A stretch of DNA of 64,000 bases, taken from Flammeovirgaceae bacterium UBA7330 (GTDB taxonomy: Bacteria; Bacteroidota; Bacteroidia; Cytophagales; Cyclobacteriaceae). The first letter of the stretch is position 1, and each line of letters opens with the position of its first letter. Both the position numbers and the translations under genes were made by a program. Location: NCBI GenBank assembly GCA_002471275.1, contig DKPQ01000024.1:62001-126000 (forward strand), in the 5' to 3' direction. Under the pieces are notes generated by a model. The model ran no database searches, was not told the DNA's origin, and worked only from the letters and a program-made list of their open reading frames with translations. Positions 50,924 to 59,491 of the stretch are shown piece by piece.

Positions 50924-53731
50924 TTATTGAAGGATAGTCAGGGCCTGTTTCCTTACCTTTTCATTAGGGCTTTTGAGAAAGGGTTTTACCAAAGAAAGGT
51001 AATCCTTTGACCCGATGGCTTCAATAAGTTTAAAGACCGCAAGCTTCAATTTTACATCTCTGCCTTGAAGCAGCATTTGCAGACAGCTCTTTTCATCTGG
51101 AATTTTCACTTTCAGATTATTGATCATGTCTTTGGTAATTGTATCCAGAAAAGCATTCTCCGCGATTGGCATCAGCGCTCTTCTGAGTGTGGGTTCGAGC
51201 AGGTTGTCAAGGTATTCGACAGAATTTAGCCTTACACTTTCATTGATACTTTTGATTCCCTCATACGCAGAAATGACATCGTCAGGGGGATACCTGAGAC
51301 CAAGCAGCCGAAAGATCCTCTCCAGGGTACCGTCAAGTCTTCTTTCCAAAAGACTCGTTAGCTGTATGCGGGCTTCTTTTACCTCCGCCGATTCATTGCC
51401 CGGAAGAAGTTGCTGCTGTTTATAAAAGACTCCTAAGATGTTCTTATAAATGTTACACTCTTCGATTACATGATCAAGGATGTCTTTTTTATTGATGCTT
51501 AGATGAGGGAAATGACGCTGTAGTGTATTTAAAGATCTTAAAGATTCCAGCCTTAAGTTGACATCATTCATATTCAGGAACCCCAGCAATACTTTTACCG
51601 AATCATAGGCATCAATTTGTTCGAGTATTCCAGGGATAAATTGAGCAACTTCAGAGGAGGTCGTTTCCTTTCTGGTAATCTCATCCAGGACAGGAATGAT
51701 TCCCATGCCATAGAAGAGTAAAGCCTTTTGAGTATTGGTCCTTGTTTCTTTACGCACCAGGAATTTTGTGAGTGGCTCCACAAATTCTATGTTCATCGTG
51801 AAGCCAGCTGCCAGAATGGCTTCATTCACAAGCCGCATGTCCTTATCATGTAAAAACCCGCTGATGATAGGATAAAAGGCAGGGATGTTTGCCTGACCTG
51901 CAGCACGCAGGATCATCAGCCTGAAAAGAAATTTTTCTTCAGGATCATCAATCAGCTCGACATAATCGATTTTCTCATGGATACGCTGCTCCACCTTCAG
52001 TATCCTTTTCATTTCCTCGTTGTTGCGTGCCTCTTCGGCAACACCCACTAATGCGGCCCCGCTAATCACCGGGTCACTGTGGGTCAGGTATTTGTTGATC
52101 AGTGAAATTCTCTGGTCCTTAGTCTGTCGGAAAAGTTGAGCAAAGGCCTTATATCTCACTTCCTGATCAGCGTCCATCAGTAGACGTTCAAGAATGGCTG
52201 AATCTACCTCTTTCCCCAGGAAATAGATGCATTGCAAGGCATGCATCCGTACCTGAGGGGATTTATGATCTAAAAACTGAATCACATTATCGAAAAGCCG
52301 CTTGTCTGGTATTTCTTCTACCTTATCGAGTACATAAATAATCTGTAGGTCAGTACCACTGTGAAGTGCTCTTTTCAATCCATTAATTACCGATATGTTG
52401 GAATAATCAATGGGTAATTGACTGGCTTTTTTGTCTGCCTGGGTCAGTTTGGATTTAAATGAATTCAAATACTCCTTTCTGACCCGAATGGCTATCCATA
52501 CCCAAACGAATAGTATCATCAGTGTGAGGATACTAACTGAACGGATAGAGAGGTCCAGCCCATTGATGAGGAAAATGAGCATTAAGCCTGCCAGTCCCGT
52601 TGCTGCCAGGTCTACAAATACATCAATGAAGCTCTTGGTTTGGCTTTTGATTTGAGCTGGTATGGGTAAAGCCAATAGTTCAGTTGCTGATTTGTTCACC
52701 GATTGTTTTACCGAAACTTCCCACAGCTTTGTGAAGACACCCGCCCATAAAGTAGGCCACAAAAGAAGCACGGAGCTTCCAAGTAGAATGCCTCCTGGCA
52801 GGATAAAAAGCGATGAGCCCACACCATATGTACCCACGATGCGCCTGGTGATAAATAATTGAATCATCAATGAAATCACATTGAAGGTGGAAAGCCAGAA
52901 TCCAAAAAACGAGGTCAATTCATCAGGGTCCTCATATGACATTACCGCAACACTGCTAAACTGAAATTCTACCAGCTTGGAAACGAAAACGCCAATACCA
53001 ATAATCAATGCGAGGTATGTCAGGTGTTTGGATTGGCGTATCAGCCAAAAGGGGTGATTGTCTAAACCCTTGAGCCTTTTCTTTCTTTGAAATGTGGTTA
53101 AAGTGGGTACATGGTGTCTCCAGATTATCCTGTTTATGGGGAGACAAATACAAAGCAATAGTGCACCAAGAAAAAGCAGATTGATACCATCGATATAGTT
53201 GGCAATAACAGAAGTGATATAACCACCGGCAATGCCGCCCGCAATCGGTCCCGCGCCGAGAAAACTGAATAGCCGTTTGGCTTCCCGGGCATCGAACGCA
53301 AGATTGGCCATGATCCAAAATTGCGAGGTAGCTAAAACGCCAAAAATCGCGATGCCAATGTACAGTAAGTATAATATCAGATTCTCAAAGAGATTAAGAT
53401 GAAGAAGAATGGCAACCAGGGTCAAAAGAAATATCGTGATCAGTAGGGAGGAGGATGTTACTCGCTTCAATGATCGGCTATTGAGTGCCCGTGTATACAA
53501 GAACGAGACTCCCATAGCACTAATGGCTACCAACAAGAAAACCAAAGGAAGTTTGTCAACCCCTATAATTGAGATGAATTGAGCATTGACAACCGGTTTT
53601 ATGATAGAAAGGGTGAATATCAGCAGGAAGATGTTTAGCTGCATGAGCATCACCCTGTGATATTCTCCAACTCTTACATCGAAAGTTCTAAGCAGAAATG
53701 CTTTAAAAAGCAGTCTTGATTTTTCTAACAA
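50924..53731 (-). CDS. ATP/ADP-translocase-like (Npt) membrane protein with HEAT-repeat tail
   Basis: A 935-residue protein. Residues 1-415 contain about 12 transmembrane helices beginning with the family's RTFDVRVGEYHRVMLMQLNIF...IIKPV motif, as in Npt1/Npt2-type nucleotide carriers of intracellular bacteria and their free-living homologues. Residues about 430-930 are HEAT-like repeats (FLDHKSPQVRMHALQCI, LLMDADQEVRYKAFAQL, PFLKSPNEKVRKQALTIL). Start is TTG 53731, supported by the conserved N-terminal segment that the next ATG would remove. Convergent with the serine hydrolase, 1 bp apart. Transported nucleotide not proven. Confidence 0.82.
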   Translation of the reverse strand: MLEKSRLLFKAFLLRTFDVRVGEYHRVMLMQLNIFLLIFTLSIIKPVVNAQFISIIGVDKLPLVFLLVAISAMGVSFLYTRALNSRSLKRVTSSSLLITIFLLTLVAILLHLNLFENLILYLLYIGIAIFGVLATSQFWIMANLAFDAREAKRLFSFLGAGPIAGGIAGGYITSVIANYIDGINLLFLGALLLCICLPINRIIWRHHVPTLTTFQRKKRLKGLDNHPFWLIRQSKHLTYLALIIGIGVFVSKLVEFQFSSVAVMSYEDPDELTSFFGFWLSTFNVISLMIQLFITRRIVGTYGVGSSLFILPGGILLGSSVLLLWPTLWAGVFTKLWEVSVKQSVNKSATELLALPIPAQIKSQTKSFIDVFVDLAATGLAGLMLIFLINGLDLSIRSVSILTLMILFVWVWIAIRVRKEYLNSFKSKLTQADKKASQLPIDYSNISVINGLKRALHSGTDLQIIYVLDKVEEIPDKRLFDNVIQFLDHKSPQVRMHALQCIYFLGKEVDSAILERLLMDADQEVRYKAFAQLFRQTKDQRISLINKYLTHSDPVISGAALVGVAEEARNNEEMKRILKVEQRIHEKIDYVELIDDPEEKFLFRLMILRAAGQANIPAFYPIISGFLHDKDMRLVNEAILAAGFTMNIEFVEPLTKFLVRKETRTNTQKALLFYGMGIIPVLDEITRKETTSSEVAQFIPGILEQIDAYDSVKVLLGFLNMNDVNLRLESLRSLNTLQRHFPHLSINKKDILDHVIEECNIYKNILGVFYKQQQLLPGNESAEVKEARIQLTSLLERRLDGTLERIFRLLGLRYPPDDVISAYEGIKSINESVRLNSVEYLDNLLEPTLRRALMPIAENAFLDTITKDMINNLKVKIPDEKSCLQMLLQGRDVKLKLAVFKLIEAIGSKDYLSLVKPFLKSPNEKVRKQALTILQ

Positions 53732-53733
53732 AA

Positions 53734-54735
53734 CTATTGTTTAGGCTTTAATCTGTTATCTACATCCATAATCAGATTCCTCATGATGTTTTCGCCATCC
53801 GGATCATCAACTAAAGCTACAAGAATGTATCTTCTCCATGTTGGACCCCATACCAGAACAGAGTCAGAATGGTAGGTCCTCCAGGAGCCTGATTTTCTAA
53901 ATACCTGTGCCCTGGGGGCTACTATATCAAGGGTATTCACAAACTTATGATGTAGCATAGGATCACCTAAATAGCCGAGCATCTGCTTGGATCTTTCGTA
54001 ATTTACCAACTTACCAAAAGCTAACAAATAGTAATATCTGCAGACTTGTGTGGCGGTTGCCCCATGACTGATATTTTTCAGTGGGTCCCCCTTCCTCGGA
54101 CCCGTCTTTGCATAGCGTTTGCCAACCCATAGTCCACCACCATTGTCCTCATCATAAAATTCATATTTCGGGTTTTGCATGACCTCAGCAATTTTGTCCA
54201 GGCCCACTCGATCGATCATCCGGGTGGTAGCTGGATTGTCACTTTTTGCAATCATGATCCTCATGTCGGATTTTACTTCTGCAGTTTCTATGAGACTCCC
54301 GTCATTTATGGACTCTGTTGCCGCCAGCAAAACGGCTATTTTAGGTAGACTTGCCGCATACATCATCTCATTGCCATTGATCCTCGCAAATTTCACATTA
54401 TACGCATCTCTTAAATCCACCAGACCAATACACATCTTCTTTTGAGCAACTAGCGAAGACCAAACTTTATTTGCACCAATAATCTGATCAAGATCTCTTT
54501 GAAGCTGAGAGTCTATCAAAGTAACCAATGGTTTGATCACAGAATCATTGACCTGCATCGGTAAACCCGGAGGTTGATCATTCAGACTGAGCCCTTTGTA
54601 AAATGAGACAACCGGCTTTCGCAGTCCCATCGACATTATAAATACCATAATAATGACTATGGCCAATAAAAACAATGTCGTCTTATTCAAAACGAAGTTG
54701 AATGTGGGACGCAGTTTGAATTTTAATTCTTTCAT
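53734..54735 (-). CDS. Class A beta-lactamase-like serine hydrolase
   Basis: About 333 residues from ATG 54735; the frame extends upstream to 54852 but that part lacks features. An N-terminal transmembrane/signal helix (TTLFLLAIVIIMVFIMSM) is followed by SLPK in YAASLPKIAV (SxxK), SDN in IAKSDNPATT, and KSG in FRKSGSWRTY. All three class A motifs are better conserved than in the paralogue at 49660. It is encoded 2 bp before the Npt-like gene on the same strand, so the two are co-transcribed. True beta-lactamase activity is possible but unproven. Confidence 0.83.
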   Translation of the reverse strand: MKELKFKLRPTFNFVLNKTTLFLLAIVIIMVFIMSMGLRKPVVSFYKGLSLNDQPPGLPMQVNDSVIKPLVTLIDSQLQRDLDQIIGANKVWSSLVAQKKMCIGLVDLRDAYNVKFARINGNEMMYAASLPKIAVLLAATESINDGSLIETAEVKSDMRIMIAKSDNPATTRMIDRVGLDKIAEVMQNPKYEFYDEDNGGGLWVGKRYAKTGPRKGDPLKNISHGATATQVCRYYYLLAFGKLVNYERSKQMLGYLGDPMLHHKFVNTLDIVAPRAQVFRKSGSWRTYHSDSVLVWGPTWRRYILVALVDDPDGENIMRNLIMDVDNRLKPKQ

Positions 54736-54925
54736 TAAATGAATGCAGGCATTACTTAGTAAGCTACCAATAAATCGATGATCATGAACGTAAGATTTTT
54801 TGGTTTGTTGTGTGTTTTGAGCCTGGAATAAAACTATTTTTTTGTACCTCATTATTTTAGCTATTAAGGCCCTTTATTTTGTAGAATACCCTAAAATATA
54901 CAAAGAATTATGGAACCTTTTTAAT

Positions 54926-54943
54926 TGACTGACCGTTCAGTCA
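54926..54943. promoter_or_regulatory. TetR-type operator overlapping the regulator's 5' end
   Basis: TGACTGA (54926-54932) and TCAGTCA (54937-54943) form a perfect 7-bp dyad with a CCGT spacer, the classic AcrR/TetR-like TGACYGA...TCRGTCA pattern. It ends 5 bp before the TetR ATG, predicting autorepression of the whole operon. Confidence 0.8.
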
Positions 54944-54948
54944 TAGTA

Positions 54949-55542
54949 ATGAGTCCAAGATCTAAACAACAATTTGAAGAGTTGAGGGCATCCTCAACAG
55001 CCAAAATCCTGTCTGCTGCATTGGAACTCTTCGGTACCATTGGTTTTCAGGCCACTACCATTTCCCGGATTGCGGAGAAAGCAGGTGTTTCCAAGGGATT
55101 GATATACAATTATTTTGATAGTAAGGAGGCTTTGCTGAAAGCGATGATAGAAGAACTTGCAAAGGAAGGAGATAAAGTCATGGCAATCTCTAAGTCTGAT
55201 GATCCGGCAGTGATGTTGGAATCTATGATCAGGGGGGCGATAGGGTGGCTTAGAGATCATGAAAAGCAAAACAGATTAATTATGAGTCTGATCACCCAGG
55301 TGGATCAATTTGATTTCGTGCATAATATGGCCAATACGAAAATGATTGAATTCCTGGAGATCTTCACTGATCTGCTTAAGAAAATAAATTTTCCAAATTA
55401 TCGAACCGAAGCACGTATCCTGGCGACCTTATTTGACGGGATCGGGATGCAATACCTGGTGTTGAAGCAGGACTATCCCCTTGGTGAAATTGAAGAGATG
55501 CTTGTAGAAAGATATTGTAGACCTAAAAAAATGAGTGAATGA
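54949..55542 (+). CDS. TetR-family transcriptional regulator
   Basis: A 197-residue regulator. ATG 54949 is chosen; TTG 54925 lies upstream of and would put the operator inside the gene. N-terminal HTH: KILSAALELFGTIGFQATTISRIAEKAGVSKGLIYNYFDSKEALL (about 16-60), the TetR signature. The C-terminal domain is ligand-binding and variable. Its stop overlaps the next gene (ATGA). It heads an export operon and probably represses it until a ligand binds. Confidence 0.93.
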   Translation: MSPRSKQQFEELRASSTAKILSAALELFGTIGFQATTISRIAEKAGVSKGLIYNYFDSKEALLKAMIEELAKEGDKVMAISKSDDPAVMLESMIRGAIGWLRDHEKQNRLIMSLITQVDQFDFVHNMANTKMIEFLEIFTDLLKKINFPNYRTEARILATLFDGIGMQYLVLKQDYPLGEIEEMLVERYCRPKKMSE

Positions 55543-56297
55543 CTTTAAGTAAGCTAAGTAACATGTTTCTGGTGCTCGTGCTGATCGTACTATATATGCC
55601 GTCTTACGGGCAAAGTGCTGAAGAGATTATCAGGAAAGCCAATGATAAAATGACCGGGGAGAGTAATTCTTCAGAGATGATCATGAAAATCATTCGTCCC
55701 GACTGGACACGGGAAATCGGGATCAAGAGCTGGGCGAAGGGTACTGAAAAAAGCCTCATACTGATCACCGCACCGGCACGAGACAATGGTACGGCTTTCT
55801 TAAAACGCGACAAAGAGCTGTGGAATTGGCAACCAACCATCAATAGGGTTATAAAAATGCCACCTTCAATGATGTTGCAATCCTGGATGGGCTCTGATTT
55901 CACCAATGACGACCTTGTTAGGGAATCCTCGATCGTAGAAGATTATGAGCATCAGCTGATAAAAGACACAGTGATTCAGGGGAGGGATGCCTGGAAAATC
56001 GCACTTATTCCAAAAGAGAATGCACCTGTGGTTTGGGGAAAGATCGAGGCATATATCGAAAAGACGGATTTCCTCCAGCTGCTTTTCAAATACTATGATG
56101 AAGACGGGTATTTGGTCAATACCATGGTTTTATCTGATATCAAAAACATTGGAGGGAGAGTGATCCCTACAAAAATGGAAATGATTCCAGCGGAGAACCC
56201 GGATCAGAAAACGATGATCCTTTATGAGAAAATGCAGTTTGATATCTCCATTGATGATGCTTTTTTCTCCATCCAAAACATGAAACGAATTAGATAA
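55539..56297 (+). CDS. LolA-like outer-membrane lipoprotein-sorting protein
   Basis: A 252-residue exported protein (signal LVLIVLYMPSYGQ). The fold is the LolA/LppX-like half-barrel of the 'outer membrane lipoprotein-sorting protein' group: MIIRPDWTREIGIKSWAKG, RDNGTAFLKRDKELWNWQPTINRVIKMPPSMM, SWMGSDFTNDDLV. It binds a lipid or lipidated cargo in the periplasm. Encoded with two FtsX/MacB-type permeases, a LolD-type ATPase and an outer-membrane barrel, so it is probably the periplasmic shuttle of a dedicated export route. Confidence 0.87.
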   Translation: MTLSKLSNMFLVLVLIVLYMPSYGQSAEEIIRKANDKMTGESNSSEMIMKIIRPDWTREIGIKSWAKGTEKSLILITAPARDNGTAFLKRDKELWNWQPTINRVIKMPPSMMLQSWMGSDFTNDDLVRESSIVEDYEHQLIKDTVIQGRDAWKIALIPKENAPVVWGKIEAYIEKTDFLQLLFKYYDEDGYLVNTMVLSDIKNIGGRVIPTKMEMIPAENPDQKTMILYEKMQFDISIDDAFFSIQNMKRIR

Positions 56298-56300
56298 CCC

Positions 56301-56354
56301 AATAACTCAATAACCTATTAACCTAATAACCAATTTATCTAATACCCTAAAACA
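56301..56354. repeat. 8-bp degenerate tandem repeat before the permease start
   Basis: Six 8-bp units run from 56301 to 56348 (AATAACTC, AATAACCT, ATTAACCT, AATAACCA, ATTTATCT, AATACCCT), then AAAACA and the ATG at 56355. The array fills the whole gap between the LolA-like stop and the permease. Confidence 0.6.
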
Positions 56355-57575
56355 ATGTACTTTACATTAGCCTGGCGCAACATCTGGAGAAACAAAAGAA
56401 GAAGCTATATCACCATTGCTTCCATCACATTCGCAGTGATGCTGGCCTGTGCCATGCGATCTGTACAACTAGGTTCGTATGAGCGGATGATCGAAACCGC
56501 TGCAAGGTTCTTTACCGGATATATTCAGATCCACAAAAATGGCTATTGGGAAGACAAAACGATCGACAACAGTTTTTCTTATACAGAAGACCTGATTGAA
56601 AAAGTAGCATCCGTAGAAGGTGTCATAGAAGTGGTTCCCCGGATCGAATCCTTTGCGTTGGCATCTTTTGAACAAAAGACCAAAGGGACCATGGTGCTGG
56701 GTATCGATCCGGAGAAAGAGCACAAGCTCACAGAAGTAAAGGACAAACTGGTGGAAGGCGAGTACTTGAAAAGTGACGACCAATCCATCATGATAGCCAA
56801 GGGGTTGGCAGACTACCTGAGAGTCGGTATCGGTGATTCAGTGGTATTAATAGGGCAGGGGTATCATGGTACCAATGCAGTAGGGATCTATCCTGTTTCA
56901 GGTATCATGAAATTTCCGGTCCCGGAGCAGAACAATTCCACCATTTACCTCCCCTTGAAAGAGGCCCAGTGGTTGTATGCCACCGGCGATCAGCTGAGCA
57001 GTCTTTCTTTGGTGATCGATAAGGCAAATCATGTAGATCGGATTGTTGCTGATATCGGTAAGGATGTGGATTTGGAAGCCTATGAAGTAATGGGATGGAA
57101 AGACCTTATGCCTGAACTGGTTCAGGGCATAGAAATAGATAACATCAGTTCCAAGGTCATGATTTGGATTCTTTACATCGTGATCGGCTTTGGAATGTTT
57201 GGCACTTTCCTTATGATGACCGCTGAAAGGATGTATGAATTTGGGGTGCTGCTTAGCATTGGAATGAAGCGGATCAAAATGCAGTTTGTCATCTTTTTAG
57301 AGATGGCCCTCATGGCGAGTATTGGTGTGGTGGCCGGAGTTATGATCAGCCTGCCTTTCATCCTGTACTATCATTTTCATCCGATTTATTTTGGAGGTGA
57401 AATGCAGGCTGCTATTGAAGATTTTGGCGTGGAGGCAGCATATTACTTTTCTGTCCAGCCATCTCTGTTTTACAATCAGGCATGGGCCATATTCCTGATG
57501 GCCGGTATTCTTTCCCTATATCCCTTAATCGTGATCCACAAACTCAAGCCTGTAAAGGCCATGCGTGAAAACTGA
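56355..57575 (+). CDS. ABC transporter permease 1 (FtsX/MacB-type)
   Basis: A 406-residue permease with the LolC/MacB layout: helix 1 (ITIASITFAVMLACAM, about 17-33), a large periplasmic domain (about 40-265), then three helices (MIWILYIVIGFGMFGTFLMM, about 270; VIFLEMALMASIGVVAGVMISLPFIL, about 316; and one near 380) and a closing LKPVKAMRE motif. It pairs with the second permease, encoded 13 bp later, and the ATPase after that. Confidence 0.9.
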   Translation: MYFTLAWRNIWRNKRRSYITIASITFAVMLACAMRSVQLGSYERMIETAARFFTGYIQIHKNGYWEDKTIDNSFSYTEDLIEKVASVEGVIEVVPRIESFALASFEQKTKGTMVLGIDPEKEHKLTEVKDKLVEGEYLKSDDQSIMIAKGLADYLRVGIGDSVVLIGQGYHGTNAVGIYPVSGIMKFPVPEQNNSTIYLPLKEAQWLYATGDQLSSLSLVIDKANHVDRIVADIGKDVDLEAYEVMGWKDLMPELVQGIEIDNISSKVMIWILYIVIGFGMFGTFLMMTAERMYEFGVLLSIGMKRIKMQFVIFLEMALMASIGVVAGVMISLPFILYYHFHPIYFGGEMQAAIEDFGVEAAYYFSVQPSLFYNQAWAIFLMAGILSLYPLIVIHKLKPVKAMREN

Positions 57576-57588
57576 AAACACTATTCAA

Positions 57589-58803
57589 ATGCTACTGAAA
57601 CTATCCTGGAAAAATATTTGGAGAAGCAAACTGAGAAGTCTGGTCGTTATCGGATCTATCGCCATGGGTATCTGGGCCATGATTTTTGGCAACGCTTTCA
57701 TGAATGGCTTCATCGTGAGCTATATGGCCAATACCATCAATCATGATATTTCACATATTCAGGTTCATCACCCTGACTTCAAAAGGGATCAGGAAATTAA
57801 ATTCAGTGTTTCTGACGGAAATCAGAAGGCAGTGCAGATCAGGTCCTGGCAGGGTGTTAAAGGTGCTGCCACACGTACCCTCGTTACGGGTATGGTCTCA
57901 TCACCAAGAAAGGCATCAGGTGTACAGATCAGGGGAATTGACATTGAGAATGAGGCCGTAGTTACACGATTGGATTCTTTGATAGGAGAGGGTGACTATT
58001 TTGAAGGGATCAGCCGAAACCCGGTTGTAATTGGAAGTAAGCTTGCCGAAAATCTACAGGTTTCTGTAAAGTCAAAGGTGGTTTTAACTTTCAATGATGT
58101 AAACGGGACCCTCACACAAATATCTTGTAGGATTGCCGGTATTATTAAGAGTTCTAATTTAAGTCTTGGTGAAAGCTATGTCTTCATGCGACAGGATGAC
58201 CTTGCCCGTCAATTAGGGATAGAAGGGGAGATCCACGAAATAGCTGTTTTACTTGAGTCCCAGGTGGATCCGGAAACCATTGTTAGCAGATTCCAGAGTG
58301 AGTATCCCGGGGATCTGGTAGAGACCTGGCAGGAAATAGCTCCCCAATTGGCGTACCTGCAGGACATTTATGGAAATATGCTGTATGTGCTTATGGGCAT
58401 TATTCTTACTGCCCTGGTTTTTGGAATTATCAATACCATGTTGATGGCTGTGCTTGAGCGCATGAAAGAGTTAGGAATGCTCATGGCAGTGGGGATGACA
58501 AAAATTAGGGTTTTTCTGATGATCATGATTGAAACAATCTATCTCGGTATCGTCGGAGCTCCTGTCGGTTTACTTTTTGGTTGGGCCACAGTCAGCTATT
58601 TAAACAGTAAGGGTGTTGATCTCACAGCTTATTCGGAGGGCCTCGAAGCGTTTGGGTATGACTCAATCCTTTACCCATATGTCGCAGATGAAGTTTATTT
58701 AATTGTCACCATTGGTGTATTTATTACGGCTTTTGTTGGAGCCATTTACCCTGCACTAAAAGCCATCCGGTTGAAACCAGTGGAAGCACTACATAAAATC
58801 TAA
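57589..58803 (+). CDS. ABC transporter permease 2 (FtsX/MacB-type)
   Basis: About 404 residues from ATG 57589 (GTG 57565 would give 412 and overlap the first permease). Same architecture as permease 1: SWKNIWRSKLRSLVVIGSIAMGIWAMIFG, periplasmic domain, then MLYVLMGIILTALVFGIINTMLMAVLERMKELGMLMAVG and a final LKPVEALHKI. The NTMLMAVLERxxELGMLxAxG motif is the cytosolic coupling loop. Two unequal permeases with one ATPase resemble LolCDE. Confidence 0.9.
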   Translation: MLLKLSWKNIWRSKLRSLVVIGSIAMGIWAMIFGNAFMNGFIVSYMANTINHDISHIQVHHPDFKRDQEIKFSVSDGNQKAVQIRSWQGVKGAATRTLVTGMVSSPRKASGVQIRGIDIENEAVVTRLDSLIGEGDYFEGISRNPVVIGSKLAENLQVSVKSKVVLTFNDVNGTLTQISCRIAGIIKSSNLSLGESYVFMRQDDLARQLGIEGEIHEIAVLLESQVDPETIVSRFQSEYPGDLVETWQEIAPQLAYLQDIYGNMLYVLMGIILTALVFGIINTMLMAVLERMKELGMLMAVGMTKIRVFLMIMIETIYLGIVGAPVGLLFGWATVSYLNSKGVDLTAYSEGLEAFGYDSILYPYVADEVYLIVTIGVFITAFVGAIYPALKAIRLKPVEALHKI

Positions 58804-58807
58804 GATT

Positions 58808-59491
58808 ATGTCGATTATCAAAGCAACGGATATTACTAAAACATACAACGCTACAGCTGTTCCTGTACACGCCCTCAATGGTATAAACCTGGAAATAGAA
58901 AAAGGTGAGTTCACAGCCATAGTTGGACCTTCAGGTTGTGGAAAAACTACCCTGCTGAATATCCTGGGAGGCCTGGATCATCCCACCACCGGAGAAGTAA
59001 CCCTGGCTGGGACCAACATCACCACTATGCAGGATGGTAAGCTCATTGATTTCAGGCTCAAAAACATTGGATTTGTGTTTCAGGCGTACAATTTGATCCC
59101 CGTGCTTACAACTCAGGAAAATGTAGAGTTTATTATGTTGCTACAGAAAAGACCGAAGCAGGAAAGGGACGCACGTGCCCTGGAGTTGCTGACACAAATG
59201 GGTATCGCTGATAAAGCAGGTCAAAGGCCTTCGCAATTATCAGGTGGGCAACAACAAAGGGTGGCAGTGGCCAGGGCTTTGGCCTCAAAACCTCAGTTTA
59301 TCCTGGCTGATGAGCCCACAGCCAACCTGGATTCACATTCCACTTCGTCATTGCTTGATATTATGGCCAAAATGAATAAAGAGGAGGGAGCCACATTTGT
59401 CTTTTCTACTCATGATCAGCGGGTGATTGACAAAGCCCGCCGGATGATTACACTGGAAGATGGTCAAATCATTAGTGACGAAAAAAGATGA
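58808..59491 (+). CDS. ABC transporter ATP-binding protein (LolD/MacB type)
   Basis: A 227-residue ABC ATPase. Walker A GPSGCGKTT (about 38-46), Q-loop FQAYNLIPVLT, signature LSGGQQQRVAVARAL, Walker B FILADEPT, and H-loop STHD. It provides ATP hydrolysis for the two permeases encoded just upstream. The subfamily (PS-GKTTLLNILGGLDHPTTGEV) is that of lipoprotein/macrolide-type exporters. Its stop overlaps the next gene (ATGA). Confidence 0.95.
   Translation: MSIIKATDITKTYNATAVPVHALNGINLEIEKGEFTAIVGPSGCGKTTLLNILGGLDHPTTGEVTLAGTNITTMQDGKLIDFRLKNIGFVFQAYNLIPVLTTQENVEFIMLLQKRPKQERDARALELLTQMGIADKAGQRPSQLSGGQQQRVAVARALASKPQFILADEPTANLDSHSTSSLLDIMAKMNKEEGATFVFSTHDQRVIDKARRMITLEDGQIISDEKR

Noticed and set aside
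54925..54948. TTG start of the TetR gene
   Set aside because: It would place the operator dyad within the coding sequence; the ATG at 54949 gives the usual TetR N-terminus.
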